A DNA stretch of 64,000 bases, taken from NCBI GenBank assembly GCA_001798135.1, contig MGRJ01000020.1:52275-116274 (forward strand). Reading direction: 5' to 3'. A program made the position numbers and the translations under genes. A model generated the notes under the pieces. The model was not told the DNA's origin and did no database searches. It saw only the letters and a list, made by a program, of their open reading frames with translations. This document shows positions 53,890-62,760 of the stretch, one piece after another. How positions within the stretch are numbered: the stretch's first letter is position 1; each line of letters opens with the position of its first letter. This DNA is from Deltaproteobacteria bacterium RIFCSPHIGHO2_02_FULL_40_28 (GTDB lineage: Bacteria > UBA10199 > 2-12-FULL-40-28).

Positions 53890-55679
53890 TTTATATTCTT
53901 GGTCTCTCAGCTTTTTATCACGATAGTGCAGCCTGCCTCTTGGTTGATGGAAAAATTAGAGCTGCAGCCCAAGAAGAACGCTTTACTCGCAAAAGGCACG
54001 ATGCTTCTTTTCCAATAAAATCCGTACACTATTGTCTTTCTGAAGCAGGGATTGATATCAATCAAATCGATTATTTTATTTTTTACGATAAGCCTCTTCT
54101 TAAATTCGAACGTATTTTAGAAACTTATCTTTTTAATGTGCCAAAGGGTATTCGTTCTTTTTTAAAATCCATGCCACTTTGGATAAAGCAAAAACTTTTA
54201 CTTCCCAAAGTTATCGAAAAAGAGCTTAAAACTTTAGGTCTTAAAGATAAACTTTCTAATCAAATTGGGGGAAAAATATTTTTTTCTGATCATCATCTTT
54301 CTCATGCAGCTTCTGCTTTTTTTCCATCTCCTTTTGAGGAAGCAGCTGTACTTACAGTGGATGGAGTAGGCGAATGGGCAACCACTTCCTTGGGTATTGG
54401 GAGCAAAAATCATCTGGAAATTATCAAAGAAATTCATTTTCCACATTCTTTAGGTCTTCTTTATTCGGCTTTTACTTACCAAGCAGGATTTAAAGTAAAT
54501 TCAGGTGAATATAAATTAATGGGGTTAGCTCCCTATGGAAAACCCACCTATGTAAATAAAATTTATGATCATTTAATTCAGGTTTGTGAGGATGGTTCTT
54601 TTTTAATGAATCTGGATTATTTTGATTACTCTACTGGCCTTAAGATGACAAATTCCAAGTTTGATGCTCTTTTTGATGGCCCCCCACGAAAACTAGAAGC
54701 ACCCGTTACACAGAGAGAAATGGATTTGGCGCAATCTGTTCAAGTGGTTTTAGAAGATGTTATGTTGCGTTTGGTTCATTTTGCAAAAAAAGAAACGCAA
54801 TCCGACAATTTGTGTTTGGCCGGCGGGGTAGCTCTTAATTGTGTAGCCAATGGAGAACTTTTAAGAAGAGGGCCTTTTAAAAAAATATGGATTCAACCGG
54901 CTGCAGGTGATGCTGGTGGAGCCTTGGGCTGTGCCCTTCTTTTGTGGTACGAATTGCTGGGACAACCCAGACAAGTTAATCCCCCTTATGATTCAATGGA
55001 AGGTTCTTACCTTGGGCCCTCTTATTCAGATGAACAAATTTTTTATTTTTTAAAAAAAGAGGGAATCCCTTTCGAATTTTTGGAAGGAGATTTATTGCCC
55101 TCATCGGCTGCACGTTTAATTGGAGAAGGAAAAGTAGTTGGTTGGTTTCAAGGAAGAATGGAATTTGGTCCGAGAAGCCTGGGTGCTAGAAGTATTTTGG
55201 GTGATCCTAGGAATCCACAAATGCAATCTATTATGAATTTAAAAATAAAATACCGCGAATCTTTTAGACCCTTTGCTCCTGCTGTGCTGCAAGATAGAGT
55301 GAGTGATTATTTTGAATTTTCGGAAGAAAGTCCTTACATGCTTTTTGTTGCTCCTGTTTCAAAAAAATACAGATCAACTTTTCCCGCTGTAACCCATGTT
55401 GATTGTTCTGCACGGCTGCAAACAGTAACGGGAGATCAAAATCCAATTTTTTATCAATTGCTTAAAAAATTTGAAGCACAAACGGGATGTGGTTTGCTTA
55501 TTAATACTTCGTTTAATGTACGTGGTGAACCCATTGTATGTACACCGCAAGAAGCTTATCGTTGTTTTATGAGAACCGAAATGGATTATCTGGTTTTAGG
55601 TTCTTATCTTTTAGATCGAAAAAAACAACCTGCTTTTCAAGAAGCAGTTAACTGGAGGAGTGAATTTGAATTGGATTAA
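53886..55679 (+). CDS. carbamoyltransferase, NodU/CmcH family
   Basis: A 597-residue enzyme. The Kae1-like N-terminal domain starts LGLSAFYHDSAACLLVDGKI and includes DHHLSHAASAFFPSPF and TVDGVGEW; the YrdC-like C-terminal part has GRMEFGPRSLGARSILGDPR and LINTSFNVRGEPIVCTP. It transfers a carbamoyl group to a hydroxyl of a sugar or metabolite, as in NodU and SxtI. The last 20 bases overlap the SxtJ-like gene. Confidence 0.93.
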   Translation: MIYILGLSAFYHDSAACLLVDGKIRAAAQEERFTRKRHDASFPIKSVHYCLSEAGIDINQIDYFIFYDKPLLKFERILETYLFNVPKGIRSFLKSMPLWIKQKLLLPKVIEKELKTLGLKDKLSNQIGGKIFFSDHHLSHAASAFFPSPFEEAAVLTVDGVGEWATTSLGIGSKNHLEIIKEIHFPHSLGLLYSAFTYQAGFKVNSGEYKLMGLAPYGKPTYVNKIYDHLIQVCEDGSFLMNLDYFDYSTGLKMTNSKFDALFDGPPRKLEAPVTQREMDLAQSVQVVLEDVMLRLVHFAKKETQSDNLCLAGGVALNCVANGELLRRGPFKKIWIQPAAGDAGGALGCALLLWYELLGQPRQVNPPYDSMEGSYLGPSYSDEQIFYFLKKEGIPFEFLEGDLLPSSAARLIGEGKVVGWFQGRMEFGPRSLGARSILGDPRNPQMQSIMNLKIKYRESFRPFAPAVLQDRVSDYFEFSEESPYMLFVAPVSKKYRSTFPAVTHVDCSARLQTVTGDQNPIFYQLLKKFEAQTGCGLLINTSFNVRGEPIVCTPQEAYRCFMRTEMDYLVLGSYLLDRKKQPAFQEAVNWRSEFELD

Positions 55680-56049
55680 AACACAAGGTCGGGCTTTTGG
55701 TTTTTTGATGGGAGGTATTCTTGCAGGACTATCTGCTTATTTTCAATTTTCTAAACATTACATTGTTGTTTCTCAAATCATGCTTTTGATTTGTTTTTTT
55801 TTGATTCTGTTAGCTGTTTTTTCTCCTCGTTTTTTAATTGGATTAGAAAAAATTTGGCTCAAATTTGGAACTATTCTTTCACACATAAATGCCGCCATTT
55901 TACTTACCCTCTTTTATTTTTTTATTTTAACACCCTTGGGATTTTTTTTAATTCTGATCAAGGGAAAGAAGGGATTTCAGAAAAAAGAATCCTTCTGGAT
56001 TTTACGAGATAAACTGAGTATAAAAACTCATCTGGAGAGATTATTTTAA
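55660..56049 (+). CDS. SxtJ-family membrane protein
   Basis: A 129-residue protein with about three hydrophobic helices (residues 14-30, 36-55, 75-98). Position right after a NodU-type carbamoyltransferase and before a DUF5989 protein matches SxtJ of saxitoxin-like and many polysaccharide gene cassettes. Molecular role unknown. Stop overlaps the next start (TAATG). Confidence 0.78.
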   Translation: MNLNWIKTQGRAFGFLMGGILAGLSAYFQFSKHYIVVSQIMLLICFFLILLAVFSPRFLIGLEKIWLKFGTILSHINAAILLTLFYFFILTPLGFFLILIKGKKGFQKKESFWILRDKLSIKTHLERLF

Positions 56050-56192
56050 TGCTACAACAAATTTGGCTTTATTTGAAAGTGCGTAAAAAATATTGGCTTG
56101 TCCCTCTTTTACTTTGCCTTTTAGCCCTAGGTGGGCTTTTAGTGATGGGGCAGGGATCTTTTTTTACACCCTTTTTGTACACTCTTTTTTAA
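56049..56192 (+). CDS. DUF5989 small membrane protein
   Basis: A 47-residue protein with ATG overlapping the previous stop. It reads MLQQIWLYLKVRKKYW, one hydrophobic helix (about residues 17-34), then GQGSFFTPFLYTLF. The basic KVRKKYW start and the QGS..PF.YTLF end are the DUF5989 hallmark. Completes the carbamoyltransferase-SxtJ-DUF5989 cassette. Confidence 0.85.
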   Translation: MLQQIWLYLKVRKKYWLVPLLLCLLALGGLLVMGQGSFFTPFLYTLF

Positions 56193-56198
56193 GCCCTT

Positions 56199-59100
56199 AT
56201 GGCAATTAAACCAGTAAGCTATCGTGACACACCTGATCCTTTGCCTTGGATAGAATCATCAGGCATGAGTGACCCCCTCTATCTTGCACTTCCAAATCCT
56301 GATGTGTATGGCTATCAAGACTTGGGGGCAACAAGAACTCTTGTTTACTCTTTGACGTCGGGATCTCTGATTCCTCTTCTTGCAAACGAGTTAGTGCGTT
56401 CGACCAGTATGTTAGACGAAACCCCCTCTGTTATCACTGCAGCACATGATCTTGTTTATTATCCCCATGTTGTTGTTATTTTTATTGCAGTGAGTGGTTT
56501 TGAAAATGATCCTCCCGAAGAAGCTTTTGTTAAGTTGGGTCGCGTGGCAGAATTGATTCGTTATGTAGCCAACCAAAAAAGAATTTATATTAAAAACATG
56601 GAGCAAGAAACTCTTTTAGTTTTTGGTATGGATCAAAGAACTCCAGGAGAAAAGGCTTTTGAGGCGATTAAAACTTTTGGTGAAATTCAAAATTTAATCC
56701 AGCAAAGTTATCCTGATTTAAAAATTACAGCTGGTGCTAGCTTTGGTGAAATTCATATGGCTACTCTTGGCTTGTCAGGAAGACAAGAAAGAGATGTTTT
56801 TGGTAATACGGTAAATAGAGCCAAAAGAGTTCTGCAAACTCTCACAGGTAACACACAATCTTTTCATGAACGGGTTGCCATCGATGATAGTTTATTTCGT
56901 ATTTTAGATCCTTTGACACAGAGAAGTTTTCAAAGAATGGAACATCTGGCTCTCAAGGGATTTTCGGGATCAAGTCTTGTCCATTTTTCGGATGGAAGTG
57001 ATTTGCCTGGTACGCATTCTACTTTTTTTGTTCCAGAACAAGATCTGCCCATCGCTGAAGGTCAAGCCATAGCTCAAGCTCGTAGGGTGTATTTATTTGA
57101 TTTTGATGTTACAGGATTTTCAACCCGTAGTGCTCACATGCCAACAAAACGAGTGTATGAATGGATTGGCCCTATTTTTGGATATGATGAACAATTAGAA
57201 GAAAATGGCGGCATTACAGTGATGAGAGCAGGAGATGAAAACTTAGTGCGTTATGGAGTGCCTTCTTTTGGAGACGAAAGATTAAATGCTGCCATGGCTG
57301 TTAAAGGAGCTTGGGATTTTAGAAACTATTTACGCAGAATCAATGAAGCAAGACAGCATTTGCCTCCCTTGTCTGGACGGTATGCTGTGAGAGAAGCTAC
57401 TCTTTTGATCAAAGGCAGAAGAACTGCAGGCCAGGATATTGATCAAGTGAGAGAAATGCAATCTATGGGAGGAGTAGATGAAATTATTGTAGATCAAGAA
57501 ACTGCAAATTTAATTAGGCCTTTTTTTGAATTAGATCTTGTTCCTGTGAGACATGAAACTTATCGAGTTGTAAATATGAATCGGGCTGCCATTGATTTAT
57601 TACGCAGACAATTACAGGAAATTACCGATTTTGGTCGTGAAACCCAAGGTGTGGCTCTTCGGGAGAGTTTTGCTTTGGTTAAACAAGACGGTGGATTAAA
57701 ATCGAGTATTCTTTTAGGCCCGGAAGGTTCTGGAAGGAGAGCAACTGTTGCCCGTTTTTTAGCTCAAGAACCAACTCCTCTGATGCATCTCACAGGGCAT
57801 GCTACTCCGTGGCAATCAGACCCTCTTCGGGGAGCTTTAAGAAATTATTATGATAGTCTTGGAGGATCTCCTGATAAACTTCATCAACTCGTTGATGATA
57901 TTGCTTGCAGTGATTTAACTCAAATGGCTCATTATGGGGCAGAAGCTCATGCCATTGGGTTTCCTGATTCTGCTGCTATGCTCAATTATTTTTTAGGATA
58001 TTATTTACGTTTTCCTGTTGTGCCCCCCAAAGAGGCCAGAAATTATTTGGAAAAAAATCCGCTTCAAGTTTTGTACTGGGTTCAATATTCCCTCGAACTT
58101 TATCTTCGTTTTTTGGCAAAAGAAAAACCTTTGGTTCTTGAGCTTCAGGGATTAGAAAATTGCGATCCTGATCGCATGCAATTTGTTTCTCAAATTTTAA
58201 ACAGGGTACTTGATTGCCCAATCTGTGTTATTGGCTTATCTTCTAACTTGGCTTACAAAAATTGGTCCATTCTTCCTGGTTTAGAAAAAGCCGCACCTAT
58301 TTATTTTTATCATTTAGATCCTGAAACATCAAAACAGTTGATTGCCAACAAAGTAAGTGAAGAGTGGATTCGTATGGGGTATCAAGTTGCCACGCCGTTG
58401 CCTGATGATTTAATTGATCGTATTTTTAACGAAGCAGGTCGTATTGGTCATCCTGGTGATTTAGTTGGCATTATCAGAATGCTTTTATATGGGGAATATT
58501 TACGGTTTACTGAATTGGGAGGTTGGGAATTAAACTGGACAGACAATCTTCCTTTTCATCGTGACGAGGCCAGACTTGCTTCTTTTGATCGTTTATCAGA
58601 GATTGAAAAAAAGGTGGTTATGGCTGTAGCCTCTGGTATTTGCTGGCCCCAAGCTATTTTATCTATTTTTACAAATCGAGAAAATCCTTATTTTTCTCGT
58701 TGGAATCTAACTCGAAAAGAAATTTTTGATGTTATTTCTGCTTTGGAACAGGAAGGTTTTTTAATAAGAAATCCTTCAAGCGATTTATTGGATTATGTTG
58801 AGTATCGCATTAATCCTGCAAGGCTCCAAACCCTTATTTATCAAGGCAATGGTTCTTCAAGCAGTGGAGTGATGCTGGAAGGTGATAAAAGAAATTATCA
58901 TCAAGGAGCTTTAGCATGGTTTGAAGACACCTATCATCTCAGTGCTGATCAATTAAAAACTAATGAAGCTCATCATGAAATTTATGGTTTAGCAGGCTTG
59001 CATGCTTTAAGGGCAAAAGAGGGAATAAAAGCCTATCAGTTATTTAGAGAAGGAATCAATAGAGCCAAGGCCCGTTATGCCCATGAAGCTGTTTTAGATT

Positions 59101-60824
59101 TTGTAGACGGTGCTTTTTCTTCTCTCCCTTATTGGTCTGCTCGGCATAGTTTGGATGCAGGACAGGTTGCTTTGCTCCATATTGAACTTTTAAATGAAAA
59201 ATCTCTAGTTTTTGAAAGAAGGGGATGGAGAGACGAATGGAATCGTGTGTTAGAACAATTAGAAAGTTTAGGAGAACACCAAGACGATGAACAAAGATTT
59301 CAAATTATTTTGCAAAGAGCTAATTACAAAGTGATTTGGGGGCAGGTAGATGATGCTTGGTTTGAAGAACAACAAAAAATTTGGGAACCCAGTTTTTCTC
59401 ACTTGTCATCGCAAGCAGTTTCGCGTTTTTATCTTACTTGGGGGCGTTATTTTTCATTTGTAAGAGGAAATCTTGATCGTGCCATCCAACTGTATGAGAT
59501 GGCTCTTAATGCGAGTGTGGATGATAAGGCTAGGGCTTTTTGTTATTTAGGAAGATCCACGGCTTTTTTCAAGCAGGGTCGTTATGCAGAAGCTCTGGCT
59601 GAGGCTAAAATAGCTGGAGGTCTTTTTGAAACAGAGCTTGATTTTGAAAATCATGCCAAGAGTCTTGTAACCCAAGGTATTTCTCTGATGTCATTAGCAA
59701 GAGAAGGGGGTGCAGCATTGTATGATGAAGCTGTTACCTCTTTAACACAAGCTAAAGTCTTGGCCCAGAGAGTTGGTCATCGGGAAGTGATGGGATATGC
59801 GCTTCTTAATTTAGCCATGACTTTAGCTGAAGTTAGAAAAACATCAGAGTCTTTGGCCCAAATAGAAGAAGCTCTTGTTTTGGTAACAACGAAGGGGAGA
59901 GAAATTCCTTTTTTAGCACAAACAGCTTATTTTCAAAAAGCCATTGTGATTTCACAAGAAGATCCAGAGCAAGGAGTTGGTGCTGCAAGCCAGGCTCTTG
60001 TGGGGACTGAATTATCAGTCATGAGGGCTAATGCCCTTTTTGCTAGGGCCCTTTCTTATTTTCGATGGTATAACAGGTCGAAAAATATTTCTTATCTTGG
60101 TTTAGCAAGAGATGATGTCAATCAGGCTTTAGAAATGAGAAGAAGTTTAGGGTCTATTCAAACTTATGATCAAGAACTTTTGGTTTTAGCCGATTTATTG
60201 CAAGTAGCAAGAGATGAGAGACCCCAACGGCCAGCACAAACCCATTTTGTTCCTGCTGCTTATTTGCAAGATTTAAGGCCGCAAGATTCGTCTACTCTAG
60301 CTGTACCTTCAGATGCTCCCAGCGCTTTTGTTCCTCCTTCTGACTCAGCCAATCAAAGCTCTGGTGGATTACTTGTGGAAGGTGCCTTAGCTCTACAGCC
60401 TTTGCCTTTTTTGCAGATAGAGCCCAGGATACTTGTTGAAGTTGAAAGAGCAAATACAAGTTGGGAAGAAGATGTAAGGGACGCTTTAACTTGGATTGAT
60501 GATAGACAATTAGATTGTCCTCAAACAGTCGAAGTTTTAGAACAATGGCAGGATGGCCCGCCTCAAGGATGGGAAGACAAAACAACTTTTTTAAATTTAT
60601 TTGAACAAAAAGGATTTCCAATAGAAGAAATAGAGCCAGACTTGGAAGCAGAAGAAAAACTTGTTCTTTTAGCAAGTGCGTTTGGAGATAGTGTTGATGA
60701 ATTTGAATCTGTTCTACAAGCAATGGCTGCTCCACAAAGTTTACAAGCACACTCTGGCAATTGGCAAGGTAGTTTATCACCGCTTGTGAGAAGAACTATT
60801 CCAGAATTAGTGCGCACAATTTAA
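56199..60824 (+). CDS. giant cyclase-like/NTPase/TPR regulatory protein, degenerate motifs
   Basis: 1541 residues. Two class III cyclase-like domains (about 85-265 and 290-470): the first keeps GRQERDVFGNTVNRAKRVL but has VSGF after Ala where a metal Asp is expected; the second has FDFDVTGFS and AGDENLVRYGVP. An STAND-like NTPase follows with GPEGSGRRAT near 504, where Walker A Lys is Arg. Residues about 930-1330 are TPR-like; the end is low-complexity and acidic. Likely a signalling scaffold; cyclase activity doubtful. Confidence 0.8.
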   Translation: MAIKPVSYRDTPDPLPWIESSGMSDPLYLALPNPDVYGYQDLGATRTLVYSLTSGSLIPLLANELVRSTSMLDETPSVITAAHDLVYYPHVVVIFIAVSGFENDPPEEAFVKLGRVAELIRYVANQKRIYIKNMEQETLLVFGMDQRTPGEKAFEAIKTFGEIQNLIQQSYPDLKITAGASFGEIHMATLGLSGRQERDVFGNTVNRAKRVLQTLTGNTQSFHERVAIDDSLFRILDPLTQRSFQRMEHLALKGFSGSSLVHFSDGSDLPGTHSTFFVPEQDLPIAEGQAIAQARRVYLFDFDVTGFSTRSAHMPTKRVYEWIGPIFGYDEQLEENGGITVMRAGDENLVRYGVPSFGDERLNAAMAVKGAWDFRNYLRRINEARQHLPPLSGRYAVREATLLIKGRRTAGQDIDQVREMQSMGGVDEIIVDQETANLIRPFFELDLVPVRHETYRVVNMNRAAIDLLRRQLQEITDFGRETQGVALRESFALVKQDGGLKSSILLGPEGSGRRATVARFLAQEPTPLMHLTGHATPWQSDPLRGALRNYYDSLGGSPDKLHQLVDDIACSDLTQMAHYGAEAHAIGFPDSAAMLNYFLGYYLRFPVVPPKEARNYLEKNPLQVLYWVQYSLELYLRFLAKEKPLVLELQGLENCDPDRMQFVSQILNRVLDCPICVIGLSSNLAYKNWSILPGLEKAAPIYFYHLDPETSKQLIANKVSEEWIRMGYQVATPLPDDLIDRIFNEAGRIGHPGDLVGIIRMLLYGEYLRFTELGGWELNWTDNLPFHRDEARLASFDRLSEIEKKVVMAVASGICWPQAILSIFTNRENPYFSRWNLTRKEIFDVISALEQEGFLIRNPSSDLLDYVEYRINPARLQTLIYQGNGSSSSGVMLEGDKRNYHQGALAWFEDTYHLSADQLKTNEAHHEIYGLAGLHALRAKEGIKAYQLFREGINRAKARYAHEAVLDFVDGAFSSLPYWSARHSLDAGQVALLHIELLNEKSLVFERRGWRDEWNRVLEQLESLGEHQDDEQRFQIILQRANYKVIWGQVDDAWFEEQQKIWEPSFSHLSSQAVSRFYLTWGRYFSFVRGNLDRAIQLYEMALNASVDDKARAFCYLGRSTAFFKQGRYAEALAEAKIAGGLFETELDFENHAKSLVTQGISLMSLAREGGAALYDEAVTSLTQAKVLAQRVGHREVMGYALLNLAMTLAEVRKTSESLAQIEEALVLVTTKGREIPFLAQTAYFQKAIVISQEDPEQGVGAASQALVGTELSVMRANALFARALSYFRWYNRSKNISYLGLARDDVNQALEMRRSLGSIQTYDQELLVLADLLQVARDERPQRPAQTHFVPAAYLQDLRPQDSSTLAVPSDAPSAFVPPSDSANQSSGGLLVEGALALQPLPFLQIEPRILVEVERANTSWEEDVRDALTWIDDRQLDCPQTVEVLEQWQDGPPQGWEDKTTFLNLFEQKGFPIEEIEPDLEAEEKLVLLASAFGDSVDEFESVLQAMAAPQSLQAHSGNWQGSLSPLVRRTIPELVRTI

Positions 60825-60855
60825 AAAAAAAGAGGGGAATATCCCCCCTTTTTTG
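60825..60855 (+). terminator. Rho-independent terminator
   Basis: AAAAAGAGGGG, AATA, TCCCCCC and a T run immediately after the giant gene's stop codon, ending the cassette transcript. Confidence 0.75.
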
Positions 60856-60905
60856 GAGCACTTTCTGCCAGTTGGCGTTGGCAGTATGGGTGAGTTTGGG
60901 TGGAA

Positions 60906-61088
60906 TTATTTTTGTTTTCCATGACCCTTCATGCCTGGAGCTCCCATTCTTATCCCCCAGGTGCCCGCTGATCCGTTTGCATGGTCTGGAATCCATTTTT
61001 TGCTTGGCTTAAAAGATCCCCCCTCCCAAGCAAAAACGTTTTGAGATAATCCTAAAACAACTGTTAAAATTATAATTAACTTTTTCAT
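60906..61088 (-). CDS. small secreted peptide (60 aa)
   Basis: GGAGGGAG lies before ATG 61088. The product has a signal peptide MKKLIIILTVVLGLSQNVFA followed by about 40 residues rich in Gly, Lys, Trp and Pro (WEGGSFKPSKKWIPDH, APGMKGHGKQK). No Cys and no known family. It could be a periplasmic or exported peptide of unknown role; it is convergent with the giant gene. Confidence 0.55.
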   Translation of the reverse strand: MKKLIIILTVVLGLSQNVFAWEGGSFKPSKKWIPDHANGSAGTWGIRMGAPGMKGHGKQK

Positions 61089-61261
61089 ACTTTCTCCCTC
61101 CACATCCCTTACAGAGAGTTAAGAAAGCAAAATAGATGCCAACTGTTTAATTTTATAACTAATTGAAATTAAATGATTTTTTTATAGGATTAGGAGATGT
61201 GTTTGTTTGAAATATTTTTTAAAGCAAATACTTGTATTCGAACTGGACAGCACTATTCTTA
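61089..61261. other. intergenic, nothing recognised
   Basis: AT-rich sequence between the small secreted peptide and the A3 repeat. I see no ORF, terminator or promoter I would defend. Confidence 0.4.
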
Positions 61262-61356
61262 ACGGGTGACGCCAGGAGGAGGGCTTCCGATGGCGCGCAG
61301 CTCCCGCTTCAGGCGGGGCGAGCACCAGCGGGAAACCTCCTGGCGGCAGGACCCGT
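61262..61356 (+). repeat. family A structured repeat (A3)
   Basis: 95 bases: ACGGGTGACGCCAGGAGG at the left, CCTCCTGGC then GGCAGGACCCGT at the right, and a tip GCGCGCAGC, then a TCCCGC..GCGGGG hairpin, GCGAGCACC. The terminal base pair is A-T here instead of G-C, changed on both sides. It lies eight bases after the dCMP deaminase stop. Confidence 0.8.
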
Positions 61357-61364
61357 TTTGATTT

Positions 61365-62357
61365 TTAAACTTTTCGTACTTTAATATAGGCTTCGGCTAA
61401 AAGCTTTAAAGGAAGATCAGCCATGGGGTAGGCGGCATTGTAAACCACTTCTTTGATGCCCGAATTAATAATCATTTTAGTACACATGAGGCAGGGAGAA
61501 AAAGTAGTATAGAGGGTTGAATCACGAATTTCAACTCCATGATAGGCCGATTGTACAATGGAATTTTCTTCTGCATGCGAACACAAACATTCTTCTAGGT
61601 TTTTTCCTGAAGATCCAAAACTGTTGCAACGAGGGCATCCTCCTTCATTGCAGTTTTTAATTCCTCTGGGTGTTCCATTATAGCCTGTAGCAATAATGCG
61701 CTTATCTCGAATAATAACAGCAGCCACCTTACGCTTGATACAATTGCTGCGCAGGGCAGCCACCTTGGCAATACCCATAAAATATTCATCCCAAGGTGGT
61801 CTTTTGGCTTTCTTAGAAAGATCACGAATGATATTTTTTACTTTTTCACTTAAGTCTTCAATAGAAGCTGTATTTTCAATTTCAAGATTAGCTAATTTAA
61901 TAGTGCTTACTAATTGCTGGGCTGTTGGATCAGCATTTTCAGCCTCTTTTTTTTCTAACTCCAAAAAAGATTTAAAATTTACGGGATCACTTTCACGCGC
62001 TCTGGCTTTAATCCGTTCGAAACGGGTATCGGGTGGAGCTGTAACACACACAAGGGTAAAATCAGACCTGCGTTTTAAAGCTTGTACTTCTGCAGGATGA
62101 CGAATGGAATCGACTACATAATTTTTTTCGGGATCTAGTTTTTCTAAAATTTTATCGGCTAAAACTGAGGGGCCTCCCGTTTCTCTTAATTTATTGCCTA
62201 TTTTAATGAGAAGATCGCGGGTGATTGTTTTTCCTAATTTACTTACTTCATCTCGAATGACGTCAGAGAGTGAATGGTAGATAAAGCCTGCTTCTTTTAA
62301 AATATTGGCTACTTCACCCTTTCCTGCACCGTTTTTTCCTGTGAGACCGATAATCAT
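61365..62357 (-). CDS. P-loop kinase-dCMP deaminase fusion
   Basis: A 330-residue two-domain protein. The N-terminal P-loop kinase-like part has LTGKNGAGKGEVAN at residues 4-17 and resembles dephospho-CoA/nucleoside monophosphate kinases (SLSDVIRDE). The C-terminal zinc deaminase has CSHAEENSI and SPCLMCTKM, plus ATGYNGTPRG and Cys-rich GGCPRCNSFG. It should convert dCMP to dUMP. The same domain order occurs in anti-phage AvcD/DcdV proteins, which are longer; a housekeeping role is equally possible. Confidence 0.83.
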   Translation of the reverse strand: MIIGLTGKNGAGKGEVANILKEAGFIYHSLSDVIRDEVSKLGKTITRDLLIKIGNKLRETGGPSVLADKILEKLDPEKNYVVDSIRHPAEVQALKRRSDFTLVCVTAPPDTRFERIKARARESDPVNFKSFLELEKKEAENADPTAQQLVSTIKLANLEIENTASIEDLSEKVKNIIRDLSKKAKRPPWDEYFMGIAKVAALRSNCIKRKVAAVIIRDKRIIATGYNGTPRGIKNCNEGGCPRCNSFGSSGKNLEECLCSHAEENSIVQSAYHGVEIRDSTLYTTFSPCLMCTKMIINSGIKEVVYNAAYPMADLPLKLLAEAYIKVRKV

Positions 62358-62371
62358 ATTTTTTTACAGTT

Positions 62372-62424
62372 GTCATCCCCGCCCCCACCTTCGCGAGGGT
62401 AAACTCCAGCGGGGATCCATCTTT
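62372..62424. repeat. family D repeat, variant (D7)
   Basis: GTCATCCCCGC and GCGGGGATCCATCTT arms enclose CCCCACCTTCGCGAGGGT, an insert also found, inverted, near 47440. It lies in the upstream region of the deaminase gene. Confidence 0.7.
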
Positions 62425-62457
62425 TATGATTTAAACAATTTTTCTCCAAAGATCAAG

Positions 62458-62703
62458 TCAAGGGAAGTGGTTATTTTGATCTTGTATTTGGCGCCAACCT
62501 GATCTTGGGTTTAATCCCAAATTAACATAATCTTTAAGAATGAAATTGATAAGCGATTGATAGGGAATGCCACTTTTTAGAGCTAGTTTTTTAAAATAAG
62601 AAATGACTTGAGGATCGAGACGGATAGTAACAGGTTCTTTTAAATGTTTTAAATATTTGGGTTCTGCCTTTTTTAATTTTGAAAAATCATATTCTTTTCT
62701 CAT
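62458..62703 (-). CDS. BrnA-like antitoxin without adjacent toxin
   Basis: An 81-residue protein with a basic N-terminus and KEPVTIRLDPQVISYFKKLALKSGIPYQSLINFIL in parts resembling the ribbon-helix-helix of BrnA/CopG antitoxins. BrnT toxins are normally encoded just upstream, but that stretch (62704-62760) is too short and the next gene is a secreted protein. It may be an orphan regulator or a relic. Confidence 0.65.
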   Translation of the reverse strand: MRKEYDFSKLKKAEPKYLKHLKEPVTIRLDPQVISYFKKLALKSGIPYQSLINFILKDYVNLGLNPRSGWRQIQDQNNHFP

Positions 62704-62760
62704 AAATGGTTTCCTCCAAACGCGGTTTGTTTTTCTCTTTTTGTTACTTTTCTTGCTGAC

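Noticed and set aside
60292-60780. Minus-strand 162-residue frame inside the giant gene
   Set aside because: Leu/Gln-rich antisense shadow of a low-complexity coding end; no start signal.
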